NCBI GenBank assembly: GCA_900758165.1
Contig: CAAEQN010000155.1
Location: 1-32,770, forward strand
Reading direction: 5' to 3'
Source of the DNA: Clostridia bacterium
GTDB lineage: Bacteria; Bacillota; Clostridia; TANB77; CAG-508
DNA: 32,770 nucleotides
Part shown: in pieces, positions 32,741-32,770 of the stretch
Layout: every line of letters starts with the position of its first letter
Position numbering within the stretch: position 1 is the first letter of the stretch
Made by a program: the position numbers and the translations under genes
The notes under the pieces: model-generated
What the model was told of the DNA's origin: nothing
Databases searched by the model: none
What the model saw: only the letters and a program-made list of their open reading frames with translations

Positions 32741-32770
32741 ATGATTATTATAGAAGTGATATATAGCATT
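32741..32770 (+). CDS. Start of a further gene, cut by the window end
   Basis: AAAGGAG at 32734-32740 is followed by an open frame from ATG 32741 (GTG 32756 is the better-spaced start). Only about ten codons are visible, so nothing can be said of the product. Confidence 0.35.
   Translation, partial: MIIIEVIYSI

Overview
The window looks like the chromosome of a very AT-rich, low-GC Gram-positive bacterium, probably an uncultured gut Bacillota of clostridial type. The grounds are Shine-Dalgarno sites of the AGGAGG type, AGA as the main arginine codon, SpoVG, sortase with an SpaA-like wall protein, and hairpin-plus-T terminators. It carries an integrated conjugative element of about 23 kb.

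Layout. (1) 1-2985 is the end of a BREX phage-defence cluster: a broken pglZ remnant, an intact brxL and a small two-helix membrane protein, closed by a terminator. (2) 3006-4137 holds a tyrosine-recombinase C-terminal fragment and a full-length recombinase, the likely element integrase. (3) 4138-5443 is a 1.3-kb AT-rich stretch without genes but with repeats. (4) 5444-8017 is a maintenance module: ParA, ParB and a helix-turn-helix replication-type protein. (5) 8102-14545 is a type IV secretion (conjugation) operon: small membrane protein, pilin, PrgI-like, accessory membrane protein, VirB4, VirB6/TrbL-like, M23 hydrolase and two small proteins. (6) 14615-20687 is a surface module: class B-like sortase, Ig-like exported protein and a 1398-residue thioester/SpaA adhesin. 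(7) 20755-25936 holds SpoVG, a RusA-like protein, a replication-relaxation-like protein, the VirD4 coupling protein, an S1-like RNA-binding protein and a small winged-helix-like protein. (8) 26163-32725 holds a DUF4143 ATPase behind phased repeats, then apparently ordinary chromosome: HU, metallo-hydrolase, MmcQ/YjbR-like protein, ABC exporter and D,D-carboxypeptidase.

The main discovery is a recurrent +1 reading-frame change at the codon CGG. Seven conjugation-module genes are each interrupted in the same way, one of them twice. Each time the zero frame reaches an in-frame CGG, and the conserved protein continues if the C is skipped and GGN is read as glycine. I scanned all CGG trinucleotides on the coding strands by eye. 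About forty straddle two codons; only eight are in-frame codons, and all eight are at these frame changes. No intact gene in the window, element or chromosomal, uses CGG for arginine. No frame change in the element occurs anywhere else. This is not what decay or random sequencing error produces. It suggests that CGG is unassigned or specially decoded in this organism and acts as a +1 recoding signal, for example a starved codon skipped by one base or a four-base CGGN codon read by a glycine tRNA. Two of the shifts are needed to assemble the metal site of the M23 hydrolase, and one lies five codons after a start codon, so the whole transfer machinery would depend on this decoding.

I recognised no tRNA, rRNA, CRISPR array, insertion sequence or classical relaxase.
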